NCBI GenBank assembly: GCA_036897485.1
Contig: JAYMTF010000403.1
Location: 1-37,186 of the forward strand
Reading direction: 5' to 3'
Length of the DNA: 37,186 bases
Source: Pelargonium nanum
Taxonomy: Eukaryota > Streptophyta > Magnoliopsida > Geraniales > Geraniaceae
Part shown: positions 1-11,304 of the stretch, piece by piece
Layout of the letters: every line of letters starts with the position of its first letter
How positions within the stretch are numbered: the first letter of the stretch is position 1
Notes under the pieces: model-generated
What the model saw: only the letters and a program-made list of their open reading frames with translations
What the model was told of the DNA's origin: nothing
Databases searched by the model: none
Made by a program: the position numbers and the translations under genes

Positions 1-551
1 GGAAGGTCATTTGAGCTAGAAGCAAGGAAATTGCTCCAAATTGTTAAAGTTGATGAGGTGGCAGCTTCTCATGCATCCTCACCAATTTTAGCACATATAT
101 ATGTAGATTTCTTTTTTCATATTTTTCAAGTTCTTTATTAAATCTTTGTAACATACATCTTTAACACCGCAAAATACAATTTAATATTTTGTCTTAATTA
201 TACTTTCAACGAGTTATGACAACCGACGCAACAGAAACAACGATTCTATGTACGCATGCAAACACGATGCAGATAATCCGCCAAATGATACGAGCAATTG
301 AGCATATAGCAGTACTCGGAGACACATCTTTGTCTTACCACATACACTTTCTTCTACCAATTCATTTAAGAACCTGAATAGTTCGGTCCAAATTCGGTCC
401 GGTCCGGTCCAAACTCAATTGTGCCTCGCTCTAATCCGGTCCAAACACAATTCTCCTACTACTTCAGAAACATTAAACCCTAACAAAACCTCTGTAAGAA
501 TCTAACCTTCTTCAACACTTGGCTCATTTTGGAAGCTCTGAACTCGATAAC
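1..551. other. Upstream region of the TTC27-like gene
   Basis: This stretch has no complete gene. Positions 1-138 stay open in frame 1 for 45 codons before a TAA, with a fairly protein-like composition, so they could be the tail of an exon or a decayed gene; I do not recognise it. Positions 385-440 carry repeated GGTCC motifs. The last 80 bases hold a telo-box and the CT-rich leader of the downstream gene. The first ATG after the leader is the one used at 552. Confidence 0.5.
475..483 (+). promoter_or_regulatory. Telo-box AAACCCTAA upstream of TTC27-like gene
   Basis: The sequence AAACCCTAA lies about 70 bases before the start codon at 552. Telo-boxes are known in promoters and leaders of plant genes for ribosome biogenesis, translation and cell growth. 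That would suit a constitutively needed TPR protein. The motif is seen directly; its function here is inferred. Confidence 0.45.
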
Positions 552-3500
552 ATGCCGGAAAAAGCAGAGCAGTCGCCGGAAATCATCCGCGGCTACGAGC
601 TCCGCCTCCTCCGCTGCACTCTACCTCCTCCTCTTCCCTCACCGTCTGATCTCCGGCCTCAGTCTCAGTCGTCCGAGCACCGTCTTCACTCCCTTATCGA
701 CAACGTCCTCTGCTCAATTGAGGGCGGTAAGTATCTGGAAGCTCTCTCCTCCGAGGCGGCGCAACTCGTGTTTGGTGACCCCTCTGCCGATTCCGCCGAT
801 GTGTTCTACTCCGACTTGCTCGACCGCGTTCACTCCTTTATGCTAGCCGGTGACCACGACGGTGCTCTCAAGGCGATTCTCGTGATGTGCCTCGCTGTTG
901 CGGCGTTTCTTGCCTTCACTCAGGCGAACATGACTGGGTATGCTTCTTCTCTTAGACCATTTCAATGGAAACTTTACTAATTTAATGTTTTTATAATCGC
1001 TAGTTTTTTTTTTTTTTAAAATTAAATTTTTAGACCTGTGGTGGAGTTGTCTGAATGCCCACTGCCAATCAAGGGGCTGGTAGTTGAGGAGGAATGGAAC
1101 CGTTGGGCTTGCAATCAAATTATATCTGTTGGTTCCCATTTGCTTGGGAAACTATCCAATCTTCAGGTACTTGACATTCTCTTCTTATAATTTATTCACA
1201 TTGCTTGTATTTCAATATGAGCCTCTGTAAGATTTTTTTCCTGAAAATGCTTTTTTTTTTTTTTTTTAAAAAGGATTTATTAGAGCTTCTTGGTTGTTCA
1301 AGAAATTGCATTTATTGCTAGGTTTTCAAGTTGGGTTTGGTTTGGATTAGCTGCGTACTGTTTTGCCATTGGTTGGGGTTTGATCGCTTTTCCTGAAAGT
1401 ACCTTCTTTAACTCCGTGGTGCATTAGTCTCTGGGGAAGACATTCATCTAGCTAGCTTCTATATGCGTAGTTAGATGTTGTTTCCTAATTCCTTTTAGAC
1501 AAACGAGAAAAAGAATCTAGGCCACGAGTTTTTTTGGGCTTAAACTAAGCTAAACCAATAAAAATATGACACTTACTCACCCCACTGAGTTTGTGGGCAT
1601 GTAACACCCCATTGCCTCCGAGTAATTTCAGTGAGGTATTCTTGTTTGATTTGTGGCTCACTCTAAGTCAAAAAGCTCTTGGCTTAGATTCCTTGTTCTC
1701 ATTGACAAATATATATTAACTAGTAACTCTGTACTTGGGTTCTATTCATCACTCACTATCTTTCATCACGTCCCAATAAATAATAAGCAGTCAATGAATT
1801 CTCTAGGTGAGCATCATGATACTCTTTTTTAACATGGTTTAATTGACTTTTGATACAATAGATTACTTTTAGTGCTTAACTTAAGTGAAGTGTTTACTTT
1901 CCCCCTTTTTTTGTTTGTTTGTTTGTTTTATTGTGACAAATGCTTTATTTGTTAGTATATAGTTTTCGCCAAGATGTTGCTCGTCAAGACAAAAGATTTG
2001 TTATTTGAAGGAAGTGTCTCATCTGTGCATGGAATATTTAGCATTTCTTGGTGGTTGGTCAGGCTCCTACTTCTTCAACAGAGAATTTTGGATGAACGGT
2101 CTTCATCTTTGTTTGATCTTTTGCAAGTCTTTACGCATGAAACTTTACATCAGTTTGGCACAGTGGAGAAAGTAACAAATTATTGGGGTGCACAGTTACT
2201 TGATGAAGAAGCTTTAACTATTGTGTCAGCTGTTCATTTAGAAACAGGAATCATGGAATACACATACGGACGAGTTGATTCTTGCAAGTGAGTTCTAATG
2301 TATTTCTGTATCAATGGGCTACAGTGTTAAAGTATGGTATTTATACAGATTTTTGTGGAGACAGCTAAAAAATATTACTTACCGTACATATCTCATTTGC
2401 ATTTTTTTATCAAATAGTTACTGAAGTATCATCTTTCATGTTTCTGGAGCTGATAGTTATACCAGTTTACGTGCAGCTCAAGTATAATTTTATATATTTT
2501 TTTATCAGGCTTCATTTTCAATCTGCTGAAGTTGCAGCTGGCCTTCAGCTTTCTGTAACTGGGGTTCTTGGCTTCCGTACTGTTCATCAGGTAGTATATC
2601 AAGTCTGTTTTTTTGGGGCTGAATTTCCTGGAAATCATTAGCCTTATGGATCATTTGTAAATATAGGTAGAACCAAAAGCACAACAGGTACTTGTGATGA
2701 ACTCAAGCACATCAAATTGCAGTGATGCGCTCCATTCAAAAGCCGAGACATGTGAAACCTCTGACATACTGATAGCTCCCAAATTGTTAGAAGATGTAAA
2801 TAAAGCTGGAGCACAGGGCATTCAGAATGGTGGTACTGATGGCTCCACGAAGGCAATCCAACAGGCCGTGATTCTAGCACAATGCCTTCTAATTGAAAAG
2901 AGTAGTCGAAATGATGAAATGCAAAGTAAGTAGCTGATCATTTATACATGTTTTTCAAGAAAGAAAAAAAGAGTACATAATTTTTAACTATTTTGTAATG
3001 CTAAGCCACATTTTTGTTATTTCATCATGAATTGATAAATTATAATAAATTGATAATGTAATGGTCTTAGTGGACATGCCATAAGGTCATAAGTCTAGTT
3101 GACATTCATGATGGTCCACTCGTGTATGTAGGTCCTCTTTTTTTAATTCCACTACAAAATGTGGTGAACTTAATAATGCCTTATGGTAGTCTTTCAACGG
3201 ATATAAGTTTGCTCATATATGAAGTTATTGGCTATCCTTCCTACTCCATATTTTCCTTATTATCCAATCTCTTTCAGCGTTCAAGTTCCATAGAAGCCCA
3301 AGCTGGTGTTTTGTGGATAGTGAATGATGGAACATTAAGATATCACTATGTGTATTGTGATATTTCTCTACATTAGATGGATGAGGGGTTGACATTTCCT
3401 TTAAATAGTGGGTTTTTAAATTGGCTTGTAGGTTAATCCTAACATGTTTAAGTTATTGGGGACCAGTTAGTGATGGAAGAGAGGTGGTGGTAAGGGTGTA

Positions 3501-6500
3501 GTTGTTGGTCTTGGTGGGGGCAGATTTGACAATTGTCTTCTGATTTTTAGTCACCAGCAGAGATAGTTTGTTGAATGAGTCTTGGGAGGGCATTAGCTTT
3601 CGTAGGATGTAATTTTCCGTATTTCTTTTGTGTTGATGTAGTTATTTGCATTTGTTTAAGTTTCCTTATAGTCACACTCTCTTAGATTTTTATTTTTATT
3701 TTTCTCTTTTATGTTCCACCAATCTAATCCTAGGCTCCCCAAAGTTCTTATTTTTCTATGAACATTTTGTAAGATGGAAGTCTAATATCACTACTCCATC
3801 TTATGTTGCTAAGCACTCACCTGGTATCACTTTACATTCTTTCATTTTTTTTTCTTTCTAATGTTGGGATCCAAAGAGACTGCAAGGCAATAAAATGGGG
3901 GAAGCAGAGATGAGAATTTTGAGGTGGATGTGTGGTAACATTAAGAAGGATAAGATGGGGAATTAGACTATTCGAAGAAATGTTGGTATCGTGTCAATTG
4001 AAGATAAGATGTGGGAAAATCGTTTAAGATTGTTTGGTTATGTGGAGTGTAGAGTGACTAGTGATTCTGTGACGTGATCCATGCACAAGTCATCTTGTCT
4101 TGAGCTGGAATTTAATATTATTTAATTACTGGCGGCAAGTCTCAAACTCGTGACCTTTAGATCGACCAAGGCTCTAATATCATGTAGGGGACCATCTCAA
4201 GTAGAAGTTTAAGCTGATTGTTGAAGGCCCAAATATTAATTATATACTCTTAACAAATATGATAGAGCTGAGGAGAATATGAGCAGAAGATGCCAAAGAG
4301 TTTTGCTAATGGATTCATGTAGCCAACTCCAACATTGTTCGGAAGATGACTTGTTTATTTACAACATTTTTTTTTTGGTTTCAGGATGGGATATGGCTCC
4401 ATACATAGAGGCAATTGATTCTCAGCCATCATCATATTTTATTGTAAGTAGACATTGACCATTATCTTACCACTTGATATCACCATCTCTCTCCCTCTCT
4501 GGCTCTTTTAGTTTTGCCTTCACTAGTTGAACTTGCCAGCTGTGTAAATTTGTGCTCTGTAATCTGTTGGATTTAAAATTGATCCTTCTTTACATTGTGA
4601 ATAGATTGTTTTGCTACCAGATACCTCTTTGTACATGTATGTTATTATTTTACATTTATGCTTAGTAAGCAATCATTTGGTAACAAATATTTATCTTACT
4701 GTTATATTTTGCATCTCTCTAATTTTGTTCATTCTTGTTTTGGTGAATACCTTACTCCCCTTTCAGATTCAGAGTTTCTGTGACATCTTACGAATTCGAT
4801 GGGAGTCTACACGTAGTCGCACGAAGGAGCGGTCTCTGCTGATGATGGAAAAATTGGTATGAGGTGCATCTCAATATGTACTCGATCCGGATAGAACTAC
4901 CATAATTTTAGTGTTGCAACATGTATTGCATAGATCACTTGATTGTTTGTCCCCTAAGATTGGTGGTTCCTTGTTCATGTCTATATTATGTTTATCTGTT
5001 GTTTAGAGAAAGGGGGAAATTCATTTGCTTATGTACGACAATCTTTTTAAGCATTATACATGGTCAGCTTCACGGATAAGTTTGTAAAATACCTCCTACC
5101 CTAAATTTGTTTCTGCCTGCATGTTAGATTCTTTAGCATAAAACACAGTTTCTGTTGTAATGACCGAAACCTGAGGACAAGGTTGATATCCATTACTTGT
5201 TCCATGAAATTTTGTTCAGCCTTTTAGTGCATTTCCTGGTAAGATCTGTTTTGTTTGGAGTTACAAGTTTGCTTCCATTGCTCCACATATCCATTGGGTT
5301 TCTCATATTAATCTATGTATAAATTATGCCATACCTTTGTGTCAACCTAACCTCAATATTTCTTCATATGTCTTAGCTGAGGTTAACTTGTTAGAGCTAG
5401 GCTAGACCCACTTTAACTTCCACTTGTAAATATGATGCTTTTCCACTTCCCTGTTCCTGAAAATCTTTCTAATACTTATTTCTATTATGCATTCATGAAA
5501 ACCATTTCAACTTATTAAAATCTCAACTAGCTATGCCAAATTATCATGGGCAGAAAATTTCAATTAATGCCTGGTTGGTATTTAAAAGATAAAACCCTAG
5601 TTTGTCCAGTTGTGTTGATTTTATTTTTATTTTTTACTTTTTACTAGGCTGTTTTCCAGTTTAAGCCATATAATGTGTTGTATTATTTCAGGTCCAGGCC
5701 ATCAATGAGCTTTCTCCTCGAGTGGAACAAAGGATTCTCTTTTCTTATGGGGTTTGCACCCCTACGATTCCTGCCTTGCGGAAGTATGACCATTTCTTTC
5801 ATTTGAATGCTATGAAGAATTTTGTATTATTAGCATGTGCTATTCGTCGCATTAACTTTACCTTAGCTAGATCAGTTCTGCTAGAGTTGAATATATAAAT
5901 GATTGTTCTCTTTTCTCTCTCAAATTGTAGGGAATATGGTGAACTCTTAGTGCGTTATGGTTTGATAGGGGAAGCGATAAAGATTTTTGAGGATTTGGAG
6001 TTATGGGACAATCTAATATATTGTTACAGGTATAGTTGAGCTTGTTTACCATTGTCTGAATCAATAGCTCCCCTATAAGTTTGTAGCATTACTTCTTTTG
6101 TCCTTTTTGCCAAGTTGACTTATGTGATATATAACAGCTTATTGGAGAAGAAAGCTGCAGCAGTTGAACTCATCAAGACACGGCTAACTGAAGTGCCTAG
6201 CGACCCAAGGTTATGGTATGTGAATTGGCATGGAGTTACTGTGGATATACATGCTTTCCTGTATTAGTTTGATTCAGTTTCAATGCACCTAATGCAATCA
6301 AAGAATGATGTTTATCAGTTCACTAAAGATAATTGATCGTCAGCAATTAGCCCTTGCCAGTTTTTGGTTTTGTTTGAATTTGCCAATTATTGAACTCGCT
6401 AAGGAGCCATTGCTTTGTAAGATGTTGTGAGGTTGATTAAAAATAAACTATCTTGAAATGGAAAGAAAGAATTAAATACACAAGCAGAGGAAAGATGCAA

Positions 6501-9500
6501 AAAAGGGAAAGGTCAAGCAGAAATGTAGATCATCATGGAGAAAAATGACATTATGCATTTTTTTCAGCCGATTATTTAATTCATAAATTTCTGCATGTTT
6601 ATCTGAATCGGTACTTATTTTATTTTTATCCAGGTGTTCCCTTGGTGATGTTACAAATGATGATGCCTGTTACGAGAAGGCTCTGGAGGTATCAAACAAT
6701 AAGTCAGCTCGAGCTAAGGTGAATCCATCAGGGGTCGCTAACTGATCATTTGTTTTTATATATATAGTTTTAATATTGGTCTTTACTTGGTACTTACTCT
6801 TCTATTTATTGTCAGCGGTCACTTGCTCGTAGTGCATACAACAGAGGGGACTATGAGAAGTCTAAAATCCTATGGTCTGTTTGCTTTAAAGCCTTATATG
6901 TTTGTATTCCTATATTCTGGTCATCTGGTGTATTTGTTCTGTTGCATAAACTTTCTTGATCATACCTCAGGGAGTCAGCAATGGCCTTAAATTCTTTATT
7001 TCCAGATGGCTGGTTTGCACTGGGAGCTGCTGCATTAAAGGTAGCTTGTGGGATCTACAATATGTCTTATATGCATGTATTTGGTTTTTATAGCATGCCT
7101 ATTATATTGAGTGTTATGATATACTTGAACATTTCTATATTTCAATTTGTTTCCCTTTAGATTTGACGCTTACTGCAAAATATATTATATACAGGCTAGG
7201 GATATAGAAAAGGCACTGGATGCATTCACTCGTGCTGTTCAACTTGATCCTGATAATGGCGAGGCTTGGAATAATATTGCTTGCTTGTATGATTCTTCCC
7301 CTAGCTCATTTTGATCTGCATTGCATGTGAAATTATTTCCTTGATTTAAGAACTTGCAAACAAATAATGTTAAGATTAAAGTTGTAACATGGTGGGTAAA
7401 ATTGCATTACTGATGTTTTTTTACAAACATAAGAGAACTTAAATCTCAGAGGTATGCTTTGAAAATACTATGTTACACTTCCATGCTTTACTGATTATTT
7501 TTACTTTTTGAGTCTGGCAGGCATATGATCAAGAAAAGGAGCAAAGAGTCTTTCATTGCATTTAAGGAAGCACTTAAGTTCAAGTTTGTCTTTCTCCTTT
7601 AATTAGAGCATTTTCTTATGTAACATAACGTTTCGTATTTGCTTTCTGTCATTGTAAAGGTTGAATAATGTGGTGGCTATAAAATTGTCTTCCTGGCAGG
7701 CGAAACAGCTGGCAGTTGTGGGAAAACTTCTGCAATGTCGCTCTAGATGTTGGCAATATTTCTCAGGTATTAATTGATATGCTTTTAATTAGTCACTAAT
7801 ATATGCTGCAAATCAACCTATCTGTTTCGATCAGAACCAGATTATCTTCTTTGCCCTCCCTCAAGGTTATGCATGACTAATTCAAAAATGAGATGATAAG
7901 AGTCAATTTTGCAGAGAATAAACTTTTTTTTCTTCAGAATAAATTATCTGTTTTTGTCATTCATTGAAAAAATGTCTCTTGTAGTGATAGGAAGCAGCAA
8001 CGAAGGAAGGAATTGGCAGCTAGGAAAATGTAAATATTGACAAATTTGAACTATGTTCCAAAACGTAGAAAACACTCAAGGTTGTCCTGAATGGTGTATT
8101 AAGGCTATCTAGTGAATCTGTTTTCAATTTCCAAAACTGAATTGCACTATATGCTGTACTAGACAATGTTTGTATGTGCAAGTGTAGCAAGAATAGGAGG
8201 TTGAGTGAAAATGCAGTCATGGTAGAGGGTATAGAAGGTTACTACAAGTGGTCATCTTAGATACCTTGGATCTCTAATTGAAATGGCAAGTTTGGAAATG
8301 AATTTAGTAATAGTTGTAGAGTGGAATGGATGATAGAGAGATGCGCTTTGGTGGTTCTATGTGAAAAAAGAATTCCTTCATAGGTGAAGAGCAAGTTCTA
8401 CAGGTTAGCTGTACACTCAGCTATACTGTATGGCACTGTACTGCGGACTTGGAAGATATTCTGAAGCCATACGATGGGGGTAGCAGAGATGAGAATGCAC
8501 AAGTGGATGTATGGTAATTGGTAACACTAGGAATGATAGTATTAGTAATGAAATTTGTTAGAGAACCAACTCAACTAAAAGTTCAAGCTTATAGTTGAAG
8601 TTCTCATTTATACTTTAATATTATATTCAAATGCGCTCCCTCACTCGTAAGCCCGTTATGACTTTTCAGGTGGATTGATGAGAGATAGATAGGGAGTCTA
8701 GCCCATTCTCATTTTTTACTTTATAGATGGACCAATAGGAGCTCATTCCCATTATAATTTTGCAGACCGATGAGAGATAGATAAGAGCACATTCTTATTT
8801 TCCTAGTTTTTACGTTTACGAGTGGATCGAAGAGAGATAATAAATATCCAATTGTGGCGGTAGAGGAAAGAAATGAGAGAAGAAACCCATAGTAGAAGAG
8901 ACATGTAGAAAGCTCAAAGAGAGATAATCGATAGATTTGAGAAATTATACTTTTCGGGGTGTCAGGATTCGAACTTGTGACCTTAAGGTCACATATAATA
9001 GATAGATTTGAGAAATAATACATTTTAGGGTACCGGGATTCTAACTTGTGACCTTAAGGTCACACATGCTCTGATACCATGGTAGAAAACCAACTCAACT
9101 AAAAGAAAAAGTTTATAGTTGAAGTCCCTATTTTTACTTTAATATTATATTCCAACAAACCTATTAGAAAAGAAGGTGGAGTTGCTACATTGGAGAATAA
9201 GAGGAGGCAAAACTGTCCAAGACATAGTTTGGGCATGTGTTATGCAGGGAGTTTAATGAACCAGTTCAGTTAGTTGAAATTAAAAAGACTAGAGGGAAAC
9301 ACAAGTTTAACATGGGAAGAAATAAATAGGGAAGAATGATAATGCAGGACTTATGCAGATGGGGCTAGATTGGATTGAGTGAAGGAGAATGCATGTGAAT
9401 GATCCCAAATTGTTTTGCTGAAGAATTCATATGAAAAACTGTAATGAAGGATCAAAATAGTTTTCTGAAAGATATTAAATGCCGCAATGCATGTCATGAT

Positions 9501-11304
9501 GCTGTGATGAAAAATAATAATGATTCTTCGACAATATGGTTTATTTGTTGTCTTAGATTACCAATTTTGCTGCTGTTTCCACTGTTATTTATTATTATAC
9601 TTTTATTGCATGCCAAGTGCACCATTAGCGTATAAGAAATTGTGGAGGCATCATTCTAGATTTTTGCAGGCTCTGGAAGCGATACAGATGGTGTCAGATT
9701 TGAGCAGCAATAAAAGAATTGATGTTGAATTGTTAGAGAGAATTGTGATAGAGGTGGAAAAAAGGGCATCAACTAATCTTGTATCTCCTGTGGTTACCCA
9801 TGATCATAATTTAACAGATAAATTGCAACGTTCTGATTCTCATTTAGATTCTACCAATGAGTCTACATCTTCAGAATTGGGTGTAGGAAGATCTCGGGAA
9901 ACTGAGAACTTGCTTCAGTTGTTAGGCAAAATTCTACAGCAGGTAAAGAAATGCTTTCAGTCTTCTTCTCATTCCTTGTCTATTGCCCAAAATCATCTCT
10001 CTCTCTCTCTCTCTCTCTTGTGCATGTGAGTCTGTAGGAGATTTACTGTTAGATGTGTGAGAACAGCATGGACTTGACCCATTGATTTGCTTCTGATGCA
10101 GATAGTTCGAAGTAGTTGTGGAGCAGAAATGTGGGGTTTGTATGCACGGTGGCTAAAAATTAAGGGAGATCTTACAATGTGCTCTGAAGCCCTTTTGAAG
10201 CAAGTACGATCATACCAGGTACTGCCAATTAGCATTCCTGCAATCTATTTTCGTGTACACACAAGATATAACATAAATGTCTTCCTACTAAGACAATATT
10301 TGTATCTTCTTTAGGAACCATTGCATCAACATTGTTTTGGTGGGGTTAATGTTTAAATAAACCCACAGAGGTTTGGTGTGCAGATAAATTTGTTATGGAG
10401 ATGGTAGATAATCACTGCAATAATTTTCGTAGTCAATTGAGAGGATAAAAATTGAAAGATTTTGTGGGGAGGAATGCTGATCTGAAATGATTTTAATTGG
10501 GAATGGAAAAATGTGTTTTTGGTGCTCTCTTTTTTCTGTTCAAATAGAGGGATCTTCTAAGTCCTCTCTTGGCTTGCTTCCTCAGTTTAAAAACTCAATC
10601 CTTCAAGTAAATAATATTAGTAAGGACTTTTTAAAGTTTTTCAACCTCTGATATATGCTTGAGGTAGCAAATCCATGATGTAGTTGATATTTCTCATGAA
10701 AACTTTGTTCCGATCCTTCCCTGCTATCATGGTGGGCTTCCATCATAACTACAAGTACTAGTAGTGACTTAAACTCGTTATTCTTGATATATGAAGGTTT
10801 TTTTAAGTTATTTTGTTATATACTAGTACATAATTTTCATTGCAGCAGAGCTGAAATATATTTGTTCCAAAATGCAATACTTATAGGACTTTAAGTTCAT
10901 AAATGATAGTTAAGTTCTCTCTCAGGGATCTGATTTGTGGAAAGATGGAGATCGTTTCAAAAAGTTTGCATGTGCTTCCTTGGAACTGTGTAAAGTTTAT
11001 ATGGAAATTTCTTCGGTAAATGGTAGCCGTCGGGAACTCCTAGCAGCTGAAATGCACTTGAAGAATGTAGTTAAGCAGGTAAATTGTTTCTCTATATTTT
11101 TAGGACAATTTTTTTTTATAGAGAAAGTGGACCCTCATTTTAGCGTGGAGAAGAAATTTTGTCGAAAAAGGTTATTGAAAGAAAATAAAACATCTTTGCT
11201 GAAATTATCCTTGTTCTGAATGGCAGGGCGTGCATTTCTCGAACACAGAAGAATTCAGAGAGCTTGAAGCTTGCCTTGAAGAAGTGAAATCGAAGCTCCA
11301 ATAG
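552..11304 (+). CDS. TTC27: TTC27/Emw1-like tetratricopeptide repeat protein, 20 exons
   Basis: Exons: 552-937, 1034-1166, 1956-2287, 2509-2590, 2667-2925, 4385-4443, 4767-4856, 5692-5783, 5931-6029, 6138-6215, 6634-6718, 6816-6874, 6971-7040, 7195-7286, 7521-7583, 7700-7766, 9670-9942, 10102-10218, 10926-11078, 11227-11304. All introns are GT-AG and the frame closes at TAG, giving 888 aa, close to the length I expect for plant TTC27 homologues. The N-terminal 530 residues are helical and carry family landmarks such as KTKDLLFEGSVS, SISWWLVRLLL and QRILDERSSSLF (exon 3). TPR units lie at about residues 566-668, including GWFALGAAALKARDIEKALD. The C-terminus (about 683-888) is a helical extension after an acidic, Ser-rich linker. 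The yeast relative Emw1 is essential for cell-wall maintenance; the plant role is not evident from sequence. No signal peptide or membrane segment is seen, so it is probably cytosolic. ATG 552 is the first ATG after the leader. Introns 5 and 16 hold LINE/LTR insertions; the other introns show nothing notable. Confidence 0.93.
1910..1928. repeat. (TTTG)n microsatellite
   Basis: A short TTTG tandem tract lies in intron 2 of the TTC27-like gene, about 30 bases before the exon 3 acceptor. It adds to the pyrimidine-rich acceptor region. Confidence 0.8.
3885..4348 (+). mobile_element. LINE reverse-transcriptase 3' fragment in TTC27 intron 5
   Basis: From 3895 the plus strand reads as the C-terminal part of an L1-like plant LINE ORF2, with the motif EMRILRWMCG followed by a KKDK segment. 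Further on, a stretch resembles the family's post-RT region (around 4010-4055). The fragment then breaks at a miniature LTR element (about 4085-4255) and appears to resume at about 4260-4345 with a degraded IHVA-like end motif. Stops and frameshifts show it is dead. It is a 5'-truncated copy, as is usual for LINEs. Confidence 0.7.
4090..4255 (-). mobile_element. Miniature LTR (TRIM-like) remnant with initiator-Met primer site
   Basis: Read on the minus strand, positions 4255-4183 form a 73-base LTR-like unit that begins TGTTAAG and ends CTACA. It is followed without a gap by TGATATTAGAGC (4182-4171), which differs at two bases from the classic initiator tRNA-Met primer-binding site TGGTATCAGAGC. 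Internal sequence with a GGTCACGAGTTTGAG motif continues to about 4090. No second LTR is clear, so the element is truncated. It lies between two parts of a LINE fragment. It has no coding capacity. Confidence 0.6.
8556..9157 (-). mobile_element. Miniature LTR retroelement (TRIM-like) with two LTRs and primer site
   Basis: Two similar direct repeats of about 77 bases bound the element, 8556-8631 and 9080-9157. On the minus strand the 5' LTR runs 9157-9080, begins TGTTGGAA and ends CTACCA. It is followed directly by TGGTATCAGAGC (9079-9068), a perfect initiator tRNA-Met primer-binding site. The internal part is about 450 bases and has no gag or pol coding. It contains a 71-base tandem duplication. 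The size and layout fit a terminal-repeat retrotransposon in miniature, which would need enzymes from another element. A clean 5-base target duplication is not obvious. Confidence 0.78.
8930..9065. repeat. 71-base tandem duplication with 16-base palindromes
   Basis: Two copies start with GATAGATTTGAGAAA at 8930 and 9001 (period 71). Each contains the perfect palindrome GTGACCTTAAGGTCAC (8977-8992 and 9048-9063), preceded by a GGATTCGAAC-like sequence that resembles the reverse of a tRNA B box. The pair sits directly inside the primer-site end of the miniature LTR element. Confidence 0.85.
9996..10018. repeat. (CT)n microsatellite in TTC27 intron 17
   Basis: A tract of about eleven TC/CT units lies in the pyrimidine-rich middle of intron 17, some 85 bases before exon 18. 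Confidence 0.9.

Larger units (their letters stand above)
8245..9420 (+). mobile_element. LINE reverse-transcriptase fragment in TTC27 intron 16, split by an LTR element
   Basis: Translation of 8245-8555 gives degraded LINE ORF2 C-terminal motifs in order: a YLGS-like piece near 8265, FYRLAVHSAILYGT near 8395-8440, and EMRMHKWMYG near 8485. The similarity stops at 8555 and resumes at 9158 with the GVA-type motif, an arginine-rich segment and a degraded RGRPKKTW-like segment near 9290-9325. The gap is filled exactly by the miniature LTR element at 8556-9157. Frameshifts show the copy is inactive. It belongs to the same LINE type as the fragment in intron 5. Confidence 0.75.

Noticed and set aside
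8931..9065. CRISPR-like repeat
   Set aside because: There are only two copies in tandem, inside a plant retroelement; eukaryotic DNA has no CRISPR arrays.
9520..9669. Upstream extension of TTC27 exon 17 as an independent 169-codon gene
   Set aside because: The frame is open by chance before the acceptor at 9669. The previous exon joins in phase, and the extension is low-complexity and hydrophobic.
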